Source of the DNA: Pseudoscleropodium purum | Lineage: Eukaryota > Streptophyta > Bryopsida > Hypnales > Brachytheciaceae | Direction: 5' to 3' | Length of the DNA: 64,000 bases | Assembly (NCBI GenBank): GCA_963969395.1 | Contig: OZ017801.1 | Location: 5,892,501-5,956,500, forward strand | In this document: in pieces, positions 25,155-38,450 of the stretch | How the letters are laid out: the number at the start of each line of letters is the position of its first letter | Position numbering within the stretch: the stretch's first letter is position 1 | The notes under the pieces: model-generated | What the model saw: only the letters and a program-made list of their open reading frames with translations | What the model was told of the DNA's origin: nothing | The model's database searches: none | Made by a program: the position numbers and the translations under genes

Positions 25155-26420
25155 AATCTGATGTGACGCTGACGTGGAAAAAAGTAGTGCCACGTCAATT
25201 ACTTTCATTAAAAAATAATTAAAAAATAAAAAATAGTTTAAAATCCTCTCTAATTGCACTCGGGAGGGTTTAGGAAGGTTCCAAACTTGCAACCTTCAGG
25301 AGGGCTGAAATTTTTTCTAATGCTTAACTATAGAAATTTTCCCATCTTCGGAAATAAAGTTTGGAAGAATTCCAAAAAAATTCGAAATTTTTTCTCTTAA
25401 AATATAATTATCCTGAAATTTTTTAGTTGAAGATATATAGTTGACTTAAAATGGCCATATAGACCTTCCTATTTCCAACCACAAGCTACTACCAAACAAA
25501 ATCAATCAAAGATCAGTTACAATATTGAAAGACTTGTAGCCAATCATAATGCACTACAAGTGCGCCAAGACCAGAACTGTAATTGATCACTATTCATTTC
25601 ACTGTATGCGGCAATAGAGCAACCTATACCACAATAAGAAGGGGTAGAGAATGCATTGTGAAAGTTCTTAGGCCTCCAAAGGGTTGCTAGTTTTTGATTT
25701 TTCGGTCCCCCTCGTAGTGCAATTACAGAAAAAAATATTTTAAAAAAAAACTAAATTAAATTTTTAAATTTTTAAAAATAGTCAATCTGATGTGGTGTTG
25801 TTGTGGCACTACTAGTGCCACATCAGATTTCAAATTTTAAAAAATAATTTTTTTCCTAATTGCACCGCAACATTGCAAAGCTAGTAGCCCTTTTGAAGCC
25901 TCAAAATTTTCATAATGGATCAACTACTCTAGCATACAATGTATTGTATATTTTTGTATTTCAACTTAAAATGATAAAATTCAATACAATAGAGTTAGTT
26001 GTAAAGTTCTTCCCAATTTGTATTAGAAGCATTAGAGAAATTTTGGACTCTCAATAAGGCTGCTAAGAAGGGTTGAACAGGATCCAAAACATTAGATGAA
26101 ATTTGAGGCCTCCAAGAGACTACGAGTAATTTGGCCTTGAGAACACAATGAACGCAACTAGTGGTGTAGTTTGACGTGGTCAAAAGAGTGCCACATCATT
26201 GCCCTAAAAAGAAAAAAATTTAATTCAACATTTCTTTTGCATTCTAAGAATTAATTAATTTCTTTTTCTTTTTTAAATTCTTTTAGTGGGAATAGCCGAT
26301 TGTCTCCTTCACTACAGGGAACAATGAGGGAACAACAACAAGAACAAACCTAAAATAGGCTATTGGAGGCCTCAAATTTCATCTAATGTTACATTTTTTT
26401 AGATGCATGGTGACAATTCT
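25155..26420. repeat. Cluster of decayed repeat units with hairpins
   Basis: Similar phrases recur: TGATGTGACG...GTGCCACGTCA near 25158-25200, a hairpin TGTGGCACTA-C-TAGTGCCACA at 25802-25822, TTTGACGTGG...GTGCCACATCA near 26170-26200, and ATTAGATGAAATTTGAGGCC near 26090 with its inverse near 26375. Related text recurs near 49.2-49.5 kb. This is an old dispersed repeat family, class unknown. Confidence 0.45.
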
Positions 26421-27289
26421 CCTATTCATGCTCTTTGTTAGTACAACCAATTCTGAGAGTACTTGTTGACAAATATGAGTAATGTAATAGAAGAAGCTTG
26501 TGAAATTACTATTTTATATTTAGAATAGATGTATGATATGCAGAAGGTCCAGAAGGTCTCATAACTTTGGAATTATAAACACATATATTACTTGCTAGTG
26601 AAGATATTCACACAAAGTGAATCAAGTTTTTGTCAAAGATTCCCATCCATATTGTAACTTGATAGGGCTCCGAAATTAGACTTGCTTATCAAAGTTTGGG
26701 AGCCTTATCGGGTAAATGCAAGAAACACTAGTATTATTTTGTGTTAAAATTGCAATTTCTAAGTTGTACTTGGCCATATTTTTTGCAGATTCAAGCCAAT
26801 GTACTTGAATATTTTTGTGAAGATTAGTATTTAGACAATAATTAGAGAAATTATTTTTCAGAAGTTTTCAAAAATCATTCTGTATTTAAATTTCAATTTA
26901 GCTCATTTGTCACACTTTGCAGTTTTGGGGTTTTTATTAGTGGGGACAATCCAAAATTAATGATTTAGAGCTGAAACTTTTGTGCTCTATTCCTAAATTA
27001 GAGAGGCATGTGCCTACCAAAAAGAACTTAAAAAAACATTATTTTATGTCTTCTACATTCACGCAAACAAGGCTCCCTCACGCACACTATTTTGAACATT
27101 GAAAATGGTTTCAAGATCATTTATTTAGTGAATCTATTCATCATAAAGTCTTCTCAAATTTTCAATTTTTAGTTTTTTTGAAAATTATTTTCCCTATTTT
27201 TTACAAATTAAAATGTCAAAGTATCTATTTTCTTCAAAAACTTTGTTTTTCTATTTTGTGAATAACTTTAAATCCAAATTTTGTGAGAT

Positions 27290-27530
27290 CTGAAATTTTG
27301 CATAATACTATAAATATTATGCAAACAAAAACACTTCATAACTTTTGACTCATTGATTGAAATGGAATGATTTAAAGCTTTTAATGTATATATAAATCTA
27401 GAAAACCAATTTCAAATTATTGTTTTTGAAAAAAATGATTTTTTCAAATTTGCTCGGATTGCCCGAGTTGAGAAACAAACTACATTTTAGGCTATGACTT
27501 CTCAAACTTAAGCTCCTAGTCCCTCATTTC
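27290..27530 (+). repeat. Third copy fragment of a dispersed repeat
   Basis: CATAACTTTTGACTCATTGA, then AAATGGAATGATT, GTATATATAAATC, GATTTTTTCA and TGCCCGAGTTGA occur in the same order and spacing as at 54.53-54.69 kb and, more diverged, at 52.44-52.62 kb. It is a fragment of the repeat annotated at 51.8 and 53.9 kb. Confidence 0.65.
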
Positions 27531-27829
27531 ATACACTATATATGATTAGCTCTAATATTTCATAACACTCTTGACTTCAAATTTTCATAATTCTTTTTGG
27601 TGAGGGAATTGGATTGATATGTACACATGTGGACTTTGAGAACTACTATCCTCTCAAAAGATGGCTTCCCACCTAGTTTGCATTAGTTGCTCCCCTTGCT
27701 TTCTCAAAAAATTTACAAGCCATTGATTTTTTTTAAGAAAAAATACTAACCCTCGAAATTGCTATTGATTTCTCAAAAAATCACAAGCCATTTATCTTGT
27801 GAGATTTAATCTGAGTTGTCCAAATGTGA

Positions 27830-28035
27830 AATATGAAATGAATACCGGATATATACACAGTATTGGATATAGATATGAGATGAATACTAAATATAGATAT
27901 CAAATACAAATACAATACCAAATACAGATGGATACTAAATACATATATCGGATATGAATACAATACTAGATATGGATATGGATGAATATGGATATCGGAT
28001 ACAAATATAGTATCAAATATAGATACGAGAAGAAT
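27830..28035 (+). repeat. Degenerate GATAT/GATAC microsatellite
   Basis: About 200 bases of interleaved GGATAT, GATAC, AATAC and AGATAT units with no constant period. Simple-sequence expansion that has decayed. Confidence 0.7.
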
Positions 28036-28929
28036 TGTCCCATATTGATTGTCATTGTGTTGGTTTTTGAAAATTACAAGAGGGAAGAGGGTTGTTGCAA
28101 ATGAAAAAATTAAAATCCTTAAAACCCAAAAATGAACCCAAAAATGGAGTCACACATCTGGACTTTGAAAACTACAATAATGCTTCAAGGAGATTGTAGT
28201 TGGGCAAAGCTTGAATGTTAGCCTACTATTGGAGTTGCTTCTAATGGGTTCTATCTTTACTAAGTATCAAACCACTTCTTCCACACCATTCTATCGAAAA
28301 TGTTAGGATCTACAATTTTTTCCATTGTTTTGTTATGTAAATAATGCCTTCTAGATAACACTTAGTTATTAGAAATGCTATGATATATATCATAGTGGAT
28401 TATTTGTAGGTTGGAGTATTGTGTAATAATGTATGTGCAAAAGCACATTCTCCAAAGCCATTCCTTGGACAACCTTTTCAATTGCTACATAACATTAAGT
28501 GTGAAGGGGGCTTAAAAGAAAAGACTAGTCCTATTTGTTTTGTAACTTTTCAACACTCACACACAATACCAATATCTTATGATTTTCAAAGTTAAAAACA
28601 TAATGTGTCCTATTCATACCGCTAAATTTCCCTTAAATGGTTACTTTTGAAGCATTAAATACTTTATCTCCCATTGGTTGCCTCAATAAACTCTTCAACT
28701 TCCATTGTGGTTGCTTTTGAAACTACAATTGTGGTGATTTTCATAAAGGTGACCAAGTGGGTAATCCTTGAACGTTGAAATGTAGATGTATGATTTGGTT
28801 TGTGTATCGATGGTTTGCATCTAAAGCATCAACTCTAGAGGAGTTCCTTATTGTAAGTTTGTCTCATGTTGGATGCCTACACCTAGTGGATTTAATCCAA
28901 GAAGGAATTTTGTCCTTTTGAGCATATAT

Positions 28930-31250
28930 ATATATTTCATTAGCAAAATAGAAGACAAATGACTGTAAAGGCTGGAAATGCTCTGGAAAACACACCTTCA
29001 AAGCCTTGTGGTAACCGAATCCAGGAAAATTGATGGGTAAAGACGCCAGACCTTCTCCAATGAGGGGGATTTGGTTACTAATTTGGTCCATTTCCTTCGT
29101 GCCTGGTTCGACATCCCTCCAACTATGCAACTAATGTGCATCCCCACATGAAATGCAAACTGCAGACAGTTCAAATTTTTCAATATGAGTACCGCCATCG
29201 ATCTATCAAATAACCATCAATGAAAGGGTTCAGTCTACTCCTATATCATCGTGGAGCATCTGCTGAAGAGGATCACTTAACAATGAATAGCGAGCTTTCA
29301 CTGTCACAACTGTTCTGTACAAGAGAAACAGAATCCGCACCCTCATGAGTGCCAATCGGTCCTTAAAAGTGCACAAAGCCATGTGCACAAATTCTACCTC
29401 ATCATCACATTTTCACCCAAGCAACTTCCAATATTACAGCCATTGTAATGATTACAATCGTGGAATTGAAAGCTCGAGGTCGTAGATGGCTGTCCTGCTG
29501 CTTCCCAATACCTTTGATTCATGACCATTTTTGCGCAAAAACAACATGATAAGAATTTGCGCTTAAGGCACACATTGAACAAACTGGGTGAAAATTTGAG
29601 CACATAATCATATAATCAAGAGAGCAGTATAGTCCATAAACGTTGAATGTCTTTCCAGAAAACGTTGTATTGCTGACCTTGTGCGACTCCTCCACCGAGT
29701 TCACCACAGCTTGATTCTCCCAAGACTTGACAGTTTTCTCCAGATGCCAAGGAGCTGATGAAAGGATCGTGCTTCTGAAGCCCATCTCCGGAGGCAGCAG
29801 AGAGTGAACTCTTTCTGAAGTGGAGCAGCCTATCACCCACAAACTTCTCCCGACTGAAAAGTCGACTAAACTGCACGGGATAGCCTAGTGGAAAAGATTC
29901 ATGGGCAGTCGAAAGAACAAACTTCATGGTTTCAGGCGAATTGAGTACCGTGTACGTTCTGCCCATCAATGAAATGGTAAAAGGATCTCCATATCTAAAC
30001 ACCCAAACAATCACAGAATGATTCCTTCTCTCAGACAAGATCCTTTGCCATGAGTAAATGTTACGATCCAGAATCTAGGGACTAAGGAATGCCCAACAAC
30101 TAAATTCAAAAACCTGCACTGATACGGTTATACTCACAGAACAAATTTGTGAAAATTCAAGACTCTCAAACAATCCGTATTTTAACTTATCTGTACGGAA
30201 TCAAACAAACGTATTACAGTTAGTGCGGTGAAATTCTCTTGAAAAATAAAATAAAAGATTGAAATTAAAAAATGAACATTCTAATAAGAACATCACTCAA
30301 AATGACTGAAGGCCAGGGGACAGAGTTTCCTACTGTTAGAGGCAAAGCAACCATCGGGAAAACGAAACCCCGATTGTCCAAAACAGCAGTGAGTGGTGAA
30401 GTGAGAAGAACCTGGCCAAGCGGGCAAGAAGGAATTCACGAGGTCCTCGATCGAACAGAACACCATCACCGAGGATGCCCTTCAACACTCCAATGCAGAC
30501 TGTTGCCACGATTGTCAACGCTGTCACCATCCATGCAACCTCCAACGCCATATCGCTAACCTGCATTATAAATAAGCCTTCACGTAATAAGCAATCCTTC
30601 CACTCAACGAGGCAATTGCAGGGGTGCAAAAAGGTTAAAATGCACTAAAATACATCCACAACCAACAAGATTTTCCCACTGAGAGTACAAAACCACAGCT
30701 CCACTTGAAATACTCTCCTCTCTCTCCACTTTCACCATAGCCAAGCTCTACTAACGTACTCTTCCGCACCCAACCCCCAAACAGTACGTAAAGCAACATT
30801 AATTCCCCCGTGCTCTGAATGTGACAACTGTCATTCCATTCCTCATCCTGTCTATACTCATCTCACAACACTCGCATACAGAAACCCTCACATGACTCAG
30901 AAAACGCCATAATCTCCTTTCTGGGAAATAACACAACAATTGTCCGTTTCACACATCAATAGTCGAGCAAGAAGAAGCGCATTTTATGCGGTCTCTCCTC
31001 AAGCAGTTAATACGTAGACTATTCTTCATCTTTACAAATACTGTCATGCGTGAAACCCCAGAGCGTTACGTCAAAGAAAATCAGTTGAAGAGCTTCCGAA
31101 AGGATCTGCTGCATGTGTGGGCAATGTCATAGTCAACCACTGATTCACGAAGCCCACCACATCTAGGGATTAGTATTAATCTGTGTTCAACAAGCGAAGA
31201 CTGCAAAGGAGTTCACGAAAATTACACAGATAAACTGCAGCTCAATTGTT
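28930..31250 (-). repeat. Segmental duplicate A (P450 5' half plus upstream flank)
   Basis: Matches 42570-44990 over about 2.3 kb. The upstream part (30640-31000) is nearly identical to 44380-44740, with about 5 differences in roughly 350 bases by my count. The exon 2 part is much more diverged. Duplicate B has about 130 extra bases near 42945-43085, and duplicate A has about 27 extra bases near 31035. Confidence 0.85.
28996..30551 (-). pseudogene. Truncated cytochrome P450 pseudogene (5' three exons only)
   Basis: Paralogue of the P450 at 38.5-44.3 kb. Exon equivalents are 30551-30412 (N-terminal anchor, start MALEVAWM), 29994-29678 and 29159-28996. Relative to the intact copy, exon 2 has a 4-base insertion (CAGA-type, near 29740) that shifts frame after FISSLA, and exon 3 carries about 8 extra bases (near 29130) that shift frame again after VGMH. 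Similarity ends near 28930. No equivalents of exons 4-9 (I-helix, ExxR, heme loop) follow, so the catalytic half is missing. Splice sites are still intact. It lies 13.6 kb from the functional copy in the same orientation, as expected of a local duplication. Confidence 0.85.
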
Positions 31251-31584
31251 TTCTAATTTTAAAGTACTGTCTCTAGAAAAAGAAATTTAAGTACTGTGAA
31301 ATATGCAGCAAAATCAACATGATTGTGTTTGTTGCAATTCCCATAGACGAACCATGAGTGGCGAGAAGTCGAGAATGGAGAGGACATTGACATGACATTT
31401 TTGTATCTAAAGTAGATAGAAAGGGAGTAACTTATTGGGTCACTTGACCCCATGAGAATTATGCTTTCATAAAGTCAAAACTGCGACTGAGTTGTGACTG
31501 TTCGCAGTGGTATCCTCGCTTGCTCCTCAATGATCCGCGAGGGGCCAAAAAACTAGATTACAGGACACGACCTTTTGTGCAGAA

Positions 31585-32225
31585 AGACAAGTTATGATAC
31601 ATGTGTCCGTTATGAAGTGTGCATGTGCATCATTCTGAAATGATGATAATGAGGAAGGCCAATTTGCGTCATACAAACGTAAGTCAGGAATCGGAAGCTA
31701 AGATACAGCTGGAGGCTAGGATCTCTGGGCCCGACAACTTCGTACGTTGTCTAGAATGAGCAAGCAAGAATCCGAAAGAACGTACGCAATTGACAATCAT
31801 GCACGTCACCGTGAGCACGCAATTGAGCTGCAGTTTTTCTTATTCTCTTCTACGCAAGATCTTCGATCGAGTGGATCACAATACTTCACAGGACCCGTCC
31901 TTTTTTGCACGGACCTCTAGAGGTCCGTGCAAAAAGGGACGGATCCTGTGAAATATTGTGATCCATTCGATCGTAGATCTAGCATTGTGCAGAAATTAAA
32001 GGCAAGCTATGATATATGTGTCCATGCATTTGAAGTGATGATAATCAGGGTTGATGGCCAATTTATGTCGTACAAATGCATGTACATCGATCTGGAATCG
32101 GAAGATCGATGCAGCTGGAGGATCTCTAGGCAAGGTCCACGTCGTGCTCTACAACAAGCAGTTCGAGTCCGAAAGAACGGACGACATTGACGATCACACC
32201 TTGAGCACGTAACTGAGCTGCAGTT
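31585..32225 (+). repeat. Direct repeats flanking a central hairpin
   Basis: About 250 bases at 31590-31840 (TGTGCAGAAAGACAAG ... GAGCTGCAGTTT) recur in the same orientation at 31985-32222 (TGTGCAGAAATTAAAGGCAA ... GAGCTGCAGTTG). Common blocks include GATGATAAT, GAATCGGAAG, CAGCTGGAGG and TCCGAAAGAACG. They are well diverged. The hairpin at 31853-31984 sits exactly between them. Confidence 0.7.
31853..31984. repeat. Near-perfect 66-bp-arm palindrome without loop
   Basis: The centre is ACGGACCTCT|AGAGGTCCGT (axis between 31918 and 31919). The arms extend outward to the GATC-rich CGATCGAGTGGATCACAATA on the left and its inverse on the right, with only a few mismatches over about 62 bases. A loopless palindrome this long is usually unstable, which suggests a recent or selected fold-back structure. 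Confidence 0.85.
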
Positions 32226-32786
32226 GACTTTCTGATAACGGAAAAATACGGAAAAATAGGCCACGTGGATGTCATATGTGGATTAAGGAACATGTTGAGT
32301 GCAGACGGGATCGTCAGGATGCGGACAAGGTGACGTGTCATTCCGCAAAATTGCACAAGTTACAAAATTAAAGTCGTCCGGTCCGTTGACCCTAACTCGT
32401 CCGTTATGACAACCATGTTTATTTCTTCGTTGATCTAGATAATTCATGACTATATTAATTCCCTCGCAGGGACTTGTGACAGTTGTGAGCCAACTGATTT
32501 GAGTAATAAAGTTAGCTTCCATCGAAGCAGTACGTTGCACGTACAGTCTGAATCTGTTGATTTCCATTTGCGTCTAGCTAGAGATTTTCCGTTTGTGTAC
32601 ACGACAATTTGATCCACAACATTGTACGTGCACTGTTGTGCTAGGATGTCAATGAAACCCCATCGGTCCCCTTCCGGCTCCCTAAATCGCTTCTGATCCT
32701 TTTCTAGCTGTTTGAGGCTAGGGTCCATGCCACCATAGATTTGAATAGCATTGCGGCAATACCATGAATATGTGGTCCTTTATAAA

Positions 32787-32972
32787 GGAAACTCATATCG
32801 CGTTCCCGGTGTTGATTCCCAGTGAGTCCCATATTTCCCTGTGTATGTGCAGTTGCGACATGTGTCCCAAATTACTCTAATTAGTAAGTTTTTACAGGTG
32901 TCAAATTTTAAAGTTCAGTGGGAAAAGTGGGACTCACCGGGAATCAACACCGGGAACGCGATATGAGTTTCC
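32787..32972. mobile_element. 186-bp MITE with ~50-bp terminal inverted repeats
   Basis: GGAAACTCATATCGCGTTCC, followed by CGGTGTTGATTCCC, at the left end is repeated in reverse complement at the right end with about one mismatch in the first 44 bases. The interior is about 85 bases and non-coding. No convincing target-site duplication was found. The TIRs are near identical, so insertion is probably recent. Confidence 0.8.
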
Positions 32973-33200
32973 TGTGTTAGGGGTTGATGTGGTGGTCCCG
33001 TGAATGCAGAAGAGAAAGCAAACCCATTTGGATCTTCAAAGAGCTAGCTATGGCCGGCATTGCAACCAAGGTGTGCAAAAGCTGGGGAGGGAGTTTAGTG
33101 CCTGATCTGCCGAGTCCTGCAGCGACTTGCTTCGCAGTAGGACGCAGCAATGTGGACGCGAGACAAGGCGTGGGGCCCGTACGCGTGAAAGGGCCTGAGA

Positions 33201-33335
33201 ATGACCCTGCCACTCGAGGGGAGCACTCCGAACAACAGCTGTGCTGATGACGTGGAGATGGTGGAGCTCAAGGATGTGACAAAAGCAGAAATTAAAGTGA
33301 CCCAGGTGCAGGAGAGCCCTCTGACTAGCTTACGG
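33201..33335 (+). CDS. Possible first coding exon of an unidentified gene
   Basis: A 45-codon open frame begins at ATG 33201 and ends at a strong donor (CGG/GTAAGC). It is acidic and polar (DDVEMVELKDV), in a patch that looks less AT-rich than its surroundings. I found no following exon with a recognisable domain in the next 5 kb. It may be a real short first exon, a gene remnant or chance. Function unknown. Confidence 0.22.
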
Positions 33336-33767
33336 GTAAGCTACCTGACCCACTCAGCTCCATGTCTCCACCCCTAAAATGATACAGAATAATCAGAAAC
33401 AATATTATCGTGAATGCAATGTGTCTGTTGACCCTTATTGTGCTTAGATATCAGTGATTGTTCAAAGTGTTTTTTCGATGTTCTTATGCAAAATTAATGA
33501 CATTTTCAACTTGCAACTGAACTCTGATCCTTACGAATTTCATTTTTGATGCCTAGTTTTCAATATTCAATGTAGTATCTTGAACATAGCGATGTGATTG
33601 AATGTCCTACTCTGAAAAATTTCCTGCATCGGCATTACTTGATTAACCCTAATCGTCTCTTCTGATATGAATGCGGAATGCCCCACCTGCGTCTCAGGAT
33701 TCAGAAAGCTGAATATGCCGTTAACGTCTCTTTTTTTCTTGGATGAAGAATGTTTGCAATGTTATTG

Positions 33768-33876
33768 TTCAGACCTGTTTGGGCATGCTGAATAAGGCCA
33801 TGTATTTCTAAGAATGGCTGCATGTGATCCTGCGAAGTCTTGTGGCTCGGATTTTATCAGCATGCCCAAACCTGAA
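33768..33876. repeat. Small inverted-repeat element
   Basis: GTTCAG...GTTTGGGCATGCTGA at 33769-33793 is mirrored by TCAGCATGCCCAAACCTGAAC at about 33859-33879, spaced by about 65 bases. It looks like a short fold-back or MITE remnant. Confidence 0.6.
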
Positions 33877-33879
33877 CTT

Positions 33880-36800
33880 CAATGGAAATAGTCCATGTGT
33901 TTCAAGGAAAAAAAAAATAGAAAGGAAGAATGCCAAAAGACAAGAACAATGAGAAGAAAGAATGCCAAAAGAAAGGAAATCAAATTGATGGTCAAAAGCA
34001 TTTGAAAGAGTTGCTTTTAAGGAGATCGTCAATGACTATTAAGAAGGATGGAGAGGGCAAACAGGTCTGCGGCAAGCGATTGACAAGCGATGAACACCAA
34101 TGAACTCCCCGATGAACTCCGGGATCCCGAGCAGGTCACCTGTGGATTTCCAGGGCGCCATTGCCAAGGTCGATCGTCGCTGCTACATGCAGGCTACCCT
34201 CCAATTGCTACATTTCTTTTCTTTGTCACCAGACAATGAAAAAGAAATCAAAATGGAAAGAGGAAGCTGAATACCGACTGCGAAGCGAAGATCAATTAAG
34301 CTGAAAATATGAGGCTAACTTAATGTAAATTTTCTCATCTGAATATCTGCAAGGGCGACAAAGAAAGACCTGAATGTTTGTAGGTCTGTATTTTGGGCTC
34401 ATATCCTGGCATCAACTTGCTACGTAACGTTGAACTACCCATTACCACCTTGATTCGCAATCTGACTATATTGGGGCCAACTTTAGGAAAGACACATATT
34501 TTTCAGAGGTGTGCTTTAGTTTCAGGAGTGAAACCCAAGTGGAATTATAATTTTCCGAGAAAAATTGTAATTTTTGTGAATTTTTGAAGTGAAATAGCAA
34601 AACCGCTACTAGACTGGATTCATAAACGTCCTCTTACAACTCATACCACTTTCCAATGTATCTAATAGCACTTGAAGACCCACCAATCATTAATTGACAC
34701 GTTATCTTTTAATAGCATTAATAAACTACTCTTGTTAGAATCTGAAGCGGATTTGTATGTTTTTCTGATGGAATTGGGACAAAGCTAAGACCACGGAATT
34801 GAATCACTAATGGAATTGGGCAGTTCTACCTTAACTTACCTTGTTTGCAACCCAAAGTGTTTTTCATTACTAAAGAAGGAAAGTCAACAAAGATTCTCAC
34901 TTCTGCAACATACTCCTGTTTGCAATTATCGCCCATTGTTGTGCTCAAGAAGTAGTTGATTTTGCCACAACTTTGCGAAAAAGTGGCAATTAGTTGGCCA
35001 CATGTGTTGGCAAGTAGGGTTTAGTTTTCATTATAATTTCTTGCTTATTACTAGTCTATATTATCTTGCTACTGGTGTAACAAGAGCGGGAGGATGTATT
35101 ACGGTGCTATAGTTGAATTCCAGGGAGTACTCAATTCCATTCAGGTTTGATTTGTTTTGCTTGTTCTTGAAATTTGATGTTCATTGTTGAGGAGTTCGAT
35201 GGAATGGAGATACTACATTTTCATGAACTTTGGGTACTTTGTAGTAGTAAAATGAAGCTTAAAGGAGACTCATTGCTTAGGGTTTTGTAGGCACCAACAT
35301 CCATGTATTTGTTTTGTGACTATGTGTTTGTTTAAGGTTTGTTTGGTTGTATGCAGAAATTGTTTTAATTTGCTTCTACTGATAGTGTTGGACAATGGGA
35401 TCTAGGGACAAAAACTTTGCTAGGGGCAAAAACTTTGCAATGGACAAGGTGGTATGGGTTGCTAATTTCATGAGGGAAGCGAAGAAAAGTGTTTGATGAT
35501 GGGGTATAGGAACGAAGAAGTTTTGTTATAGGCATGTTCGTGACTTCTTAGGGCTTATAGCATAGTTTGGTAAACTTGTGGATGTCACCATTTTTTTAAG
35601 TACCTTGTCTATTCAAGTTCTTCCTTGTACCTTGCATGTTCTACTTGTTCAAATTCTTCAAGTTTTTACTAACCTTGCATGTGCTCCTTATGGATCTTGT
35701 TTCATATCGCCATTTCACAAGAAATCTAAATCTACTTATCACCTTAGTGATGCCGAAAGTCTTTCTTACTTTGCCATTTTAGTAACCAAAAAGTGTCTTT
35801 GTTGCCATTAAGATGCTTTGTGGTCACAAAATGATTGCCAAAAGAAAAACAAAATTATAAAGGAAATTGTTAACTATTACATTTATAATTCCAAGATAAA
35901 TTGACAAAATATTAGCGGATGAAGTTATAAGTCATATTGCATGAAAATTAGTTCATTTCATCCAAGAGGAACAAAAATAAAAACATAGATGGGATAAAGA
36001 ATTTAGAGGTCAGAAGTGAAAGAAAAAGTCAATTTTGGATTGTAGGTTGGTAGAAAAAAATGGATGAAATTTGAAGTATGGGTTAACAGTCAAACTTCAT
36101 CCTTTCATAACTTTCACTAGGGAAGTTCAAAATTCAAATATTTTATCAATATGGATAGGGTGAACTAGAATCTACAAAAAAACAAATTCAATAGTCTAAA
36201 AATAGTAATTTACCTAGTAGAAGCTTAGAATCCTAAAAGCTAAAAGGAATTTAATTAGAGACTTTCAGACAAGTACTTAAAACACCTATAGGTTAGAATT
36301 AGGAAGTAGAAACTTTTTAAGACCATAGAAGTAGGAATTCTAAAAAGATCCATTGCTTGGAAGGCGCAATAAACCGACATTAAAACACCCATAGGATAGA
36401 AAATCAAACCCAAAACCTAATTGTGTTTATTCATTTACCAAAGGTAGATAAATAAGCTCTCACATCAAGTTATATAGAAAATATTTTGGCCATGTTAGGA
36501 AATATTGAGGTTGCTTTGGGTGGAAATTTGACCATTATAGGTACACTTTTGGATAATTTGAGGATACCATAGATGTTATTTTAGGCCAATCGGGCAATCT
36601 ACTTTGAAAATTCATAACAATTTTATACTTTGTCAAAAAATAAAATGTCAATTATTTTTTGCATTTCTCATATTTGTCTTTACATACAAAAAAAATTTAA
36701 TTTTTTCAAAAATGCCAACAAGGCAAACCAATTATTTTAATTGTTATAAGATGGTTTACCTTATTCTACTTTAAGGGAGGAGGGAATAAATATATTCTCA

Positions 36801-38450
36801 TGCACCTTTAGAAGTTAAAATTTTTTGGTAACTCTCATTCTTGTAATATATTACAATGCAAGACAAGATGAATCAGAGCCACAAAGGATTACCTATTACT
36901 TGTTGTATTATAAGTTATATAGCATTTTAGATCAATGACCACATACGTGTGTAGGAAGTACATATTCATAAAGTCTCTTTTGAGTTTTATTCAAACACTA
37001 ATTCATTGAATAATCATTTTTTAAAGTTCCATCGTTTTACTTTACTTATTGTATAACATTTTTATCCCTAAAATTTGGTTAGGGCTAAATCACAAAAGAT
37101 TTCCCTATGGAAAAGCAAGAACTAATCATTCATTGTGAATGATCATATATGGATTCAAACACCTCTAAAGATTAGATGTAATCAGGACCTTGTACAAATA
37201 TGTTTTGTTTTGAGTTTGAAAAATTGAATACATTAATAATTGCTTCTGACCAAAGCAATTAAAGAAAATTGGAGATGAGCTACACCTTCCAATATAAAGT
37301 AGGCAAACAGTAATATCAAAATAATTAAACAACAAATCTTGTAGTAAATAATTGAATATATACAAGCCTCTGCACAATGAGACACTTTGTCATTGTGATT
37401 CAATAATAATGAAAAGCTAAGAGATGTAACTATGTATCGTACATTCATTTTGGATCTTATCTTTTGTGAATAGGCTCACATTAATTATTACAAATAGCGA
37501 GCCACTCTATATAGAATGTTAGTTAGGTGAATTTTGTAAATTAGCCAATCACATTTGATAATTGAAATGAATTATCTTATTACTACACAATCAAATTTTT
37601 CAACTCTTGAATTATAACTCTCAAATCAAAACTTAGCAACTTGATTGAAGTGAAAATCAAAGAATACCACTTTAAAACCCAACATCATACAAAAAATCCA
37701 AACAATAGTTTAAATTGATGACAAAGGGGAGGCAATTGTCCTTGAAGTAGAAAGTTTCACAGTATGAAAAATTATCTATGCCATGCTTCAATGAAACTTT
37801 TGTAGATTCATGATTTATTTATCTGGTAGCCAAACATTACATACTAGACGAGTTGTAATCTTGGCCCTTTTTAATTTTCAACAAGATCAAAGAAAAGTTT
37901 ACAAGCTATAATAGTTCTAAATCATCCTCAGATGCTTATGTAGTTGCTAACAATATATGTTGACTATACATAACTATATTCCATGAGCATTGCTTTACAT
38001 GTGTGAAATTGTGAAGGCCATGATATGTATAGTATGTATTATGAAATTGCAATACCTCTTATTTGTGCATTACTTCATACTAACTACATGAACTTCAAGA
38101 GCAATTTTTACCTAATTCTACTAATAATTTGATTACTATTATAACAAATTGATCATTATCATAATCCAAAATGGATAATTGATATTATTACACAAGGGAA
38201 TGGCATATTTTATGTTACTTGATTATATTCATATGTTGAAAAGATTAGTACGATGAACACATAAGATGGTACATTTATAGAATGACACATCATCAATGAC
38301 TTCTTCTACTAACAAATTATCATATCTTCTCTCACTATTCATACTAGTCATAAAAAGATGATTGATAATTACTTAGATTTATATGGGTGCTTGACCTAGA
38401 GTTTATCTTATACAATACCTTTTCCTAATCCAAACCAATAATTCAACTTT
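33880..38450. other. Long AT-rich intergenic, no gene seen
   Basis: Only short AT-driven frames with no family resemblance. Scattered similarity to repeat text elsewhere, e.g. AAACTTCATCCTTTCATAAC near 36090 resembling 5560-5580. No RNA gene recognised. Confidence 0.5.

Noticed and set aside
30272..30559. Plus-strand frames over the P450 first exons (also 43866-44285)
   Set aside because: Antisense to exon 1 and its intron; explained by the P450.
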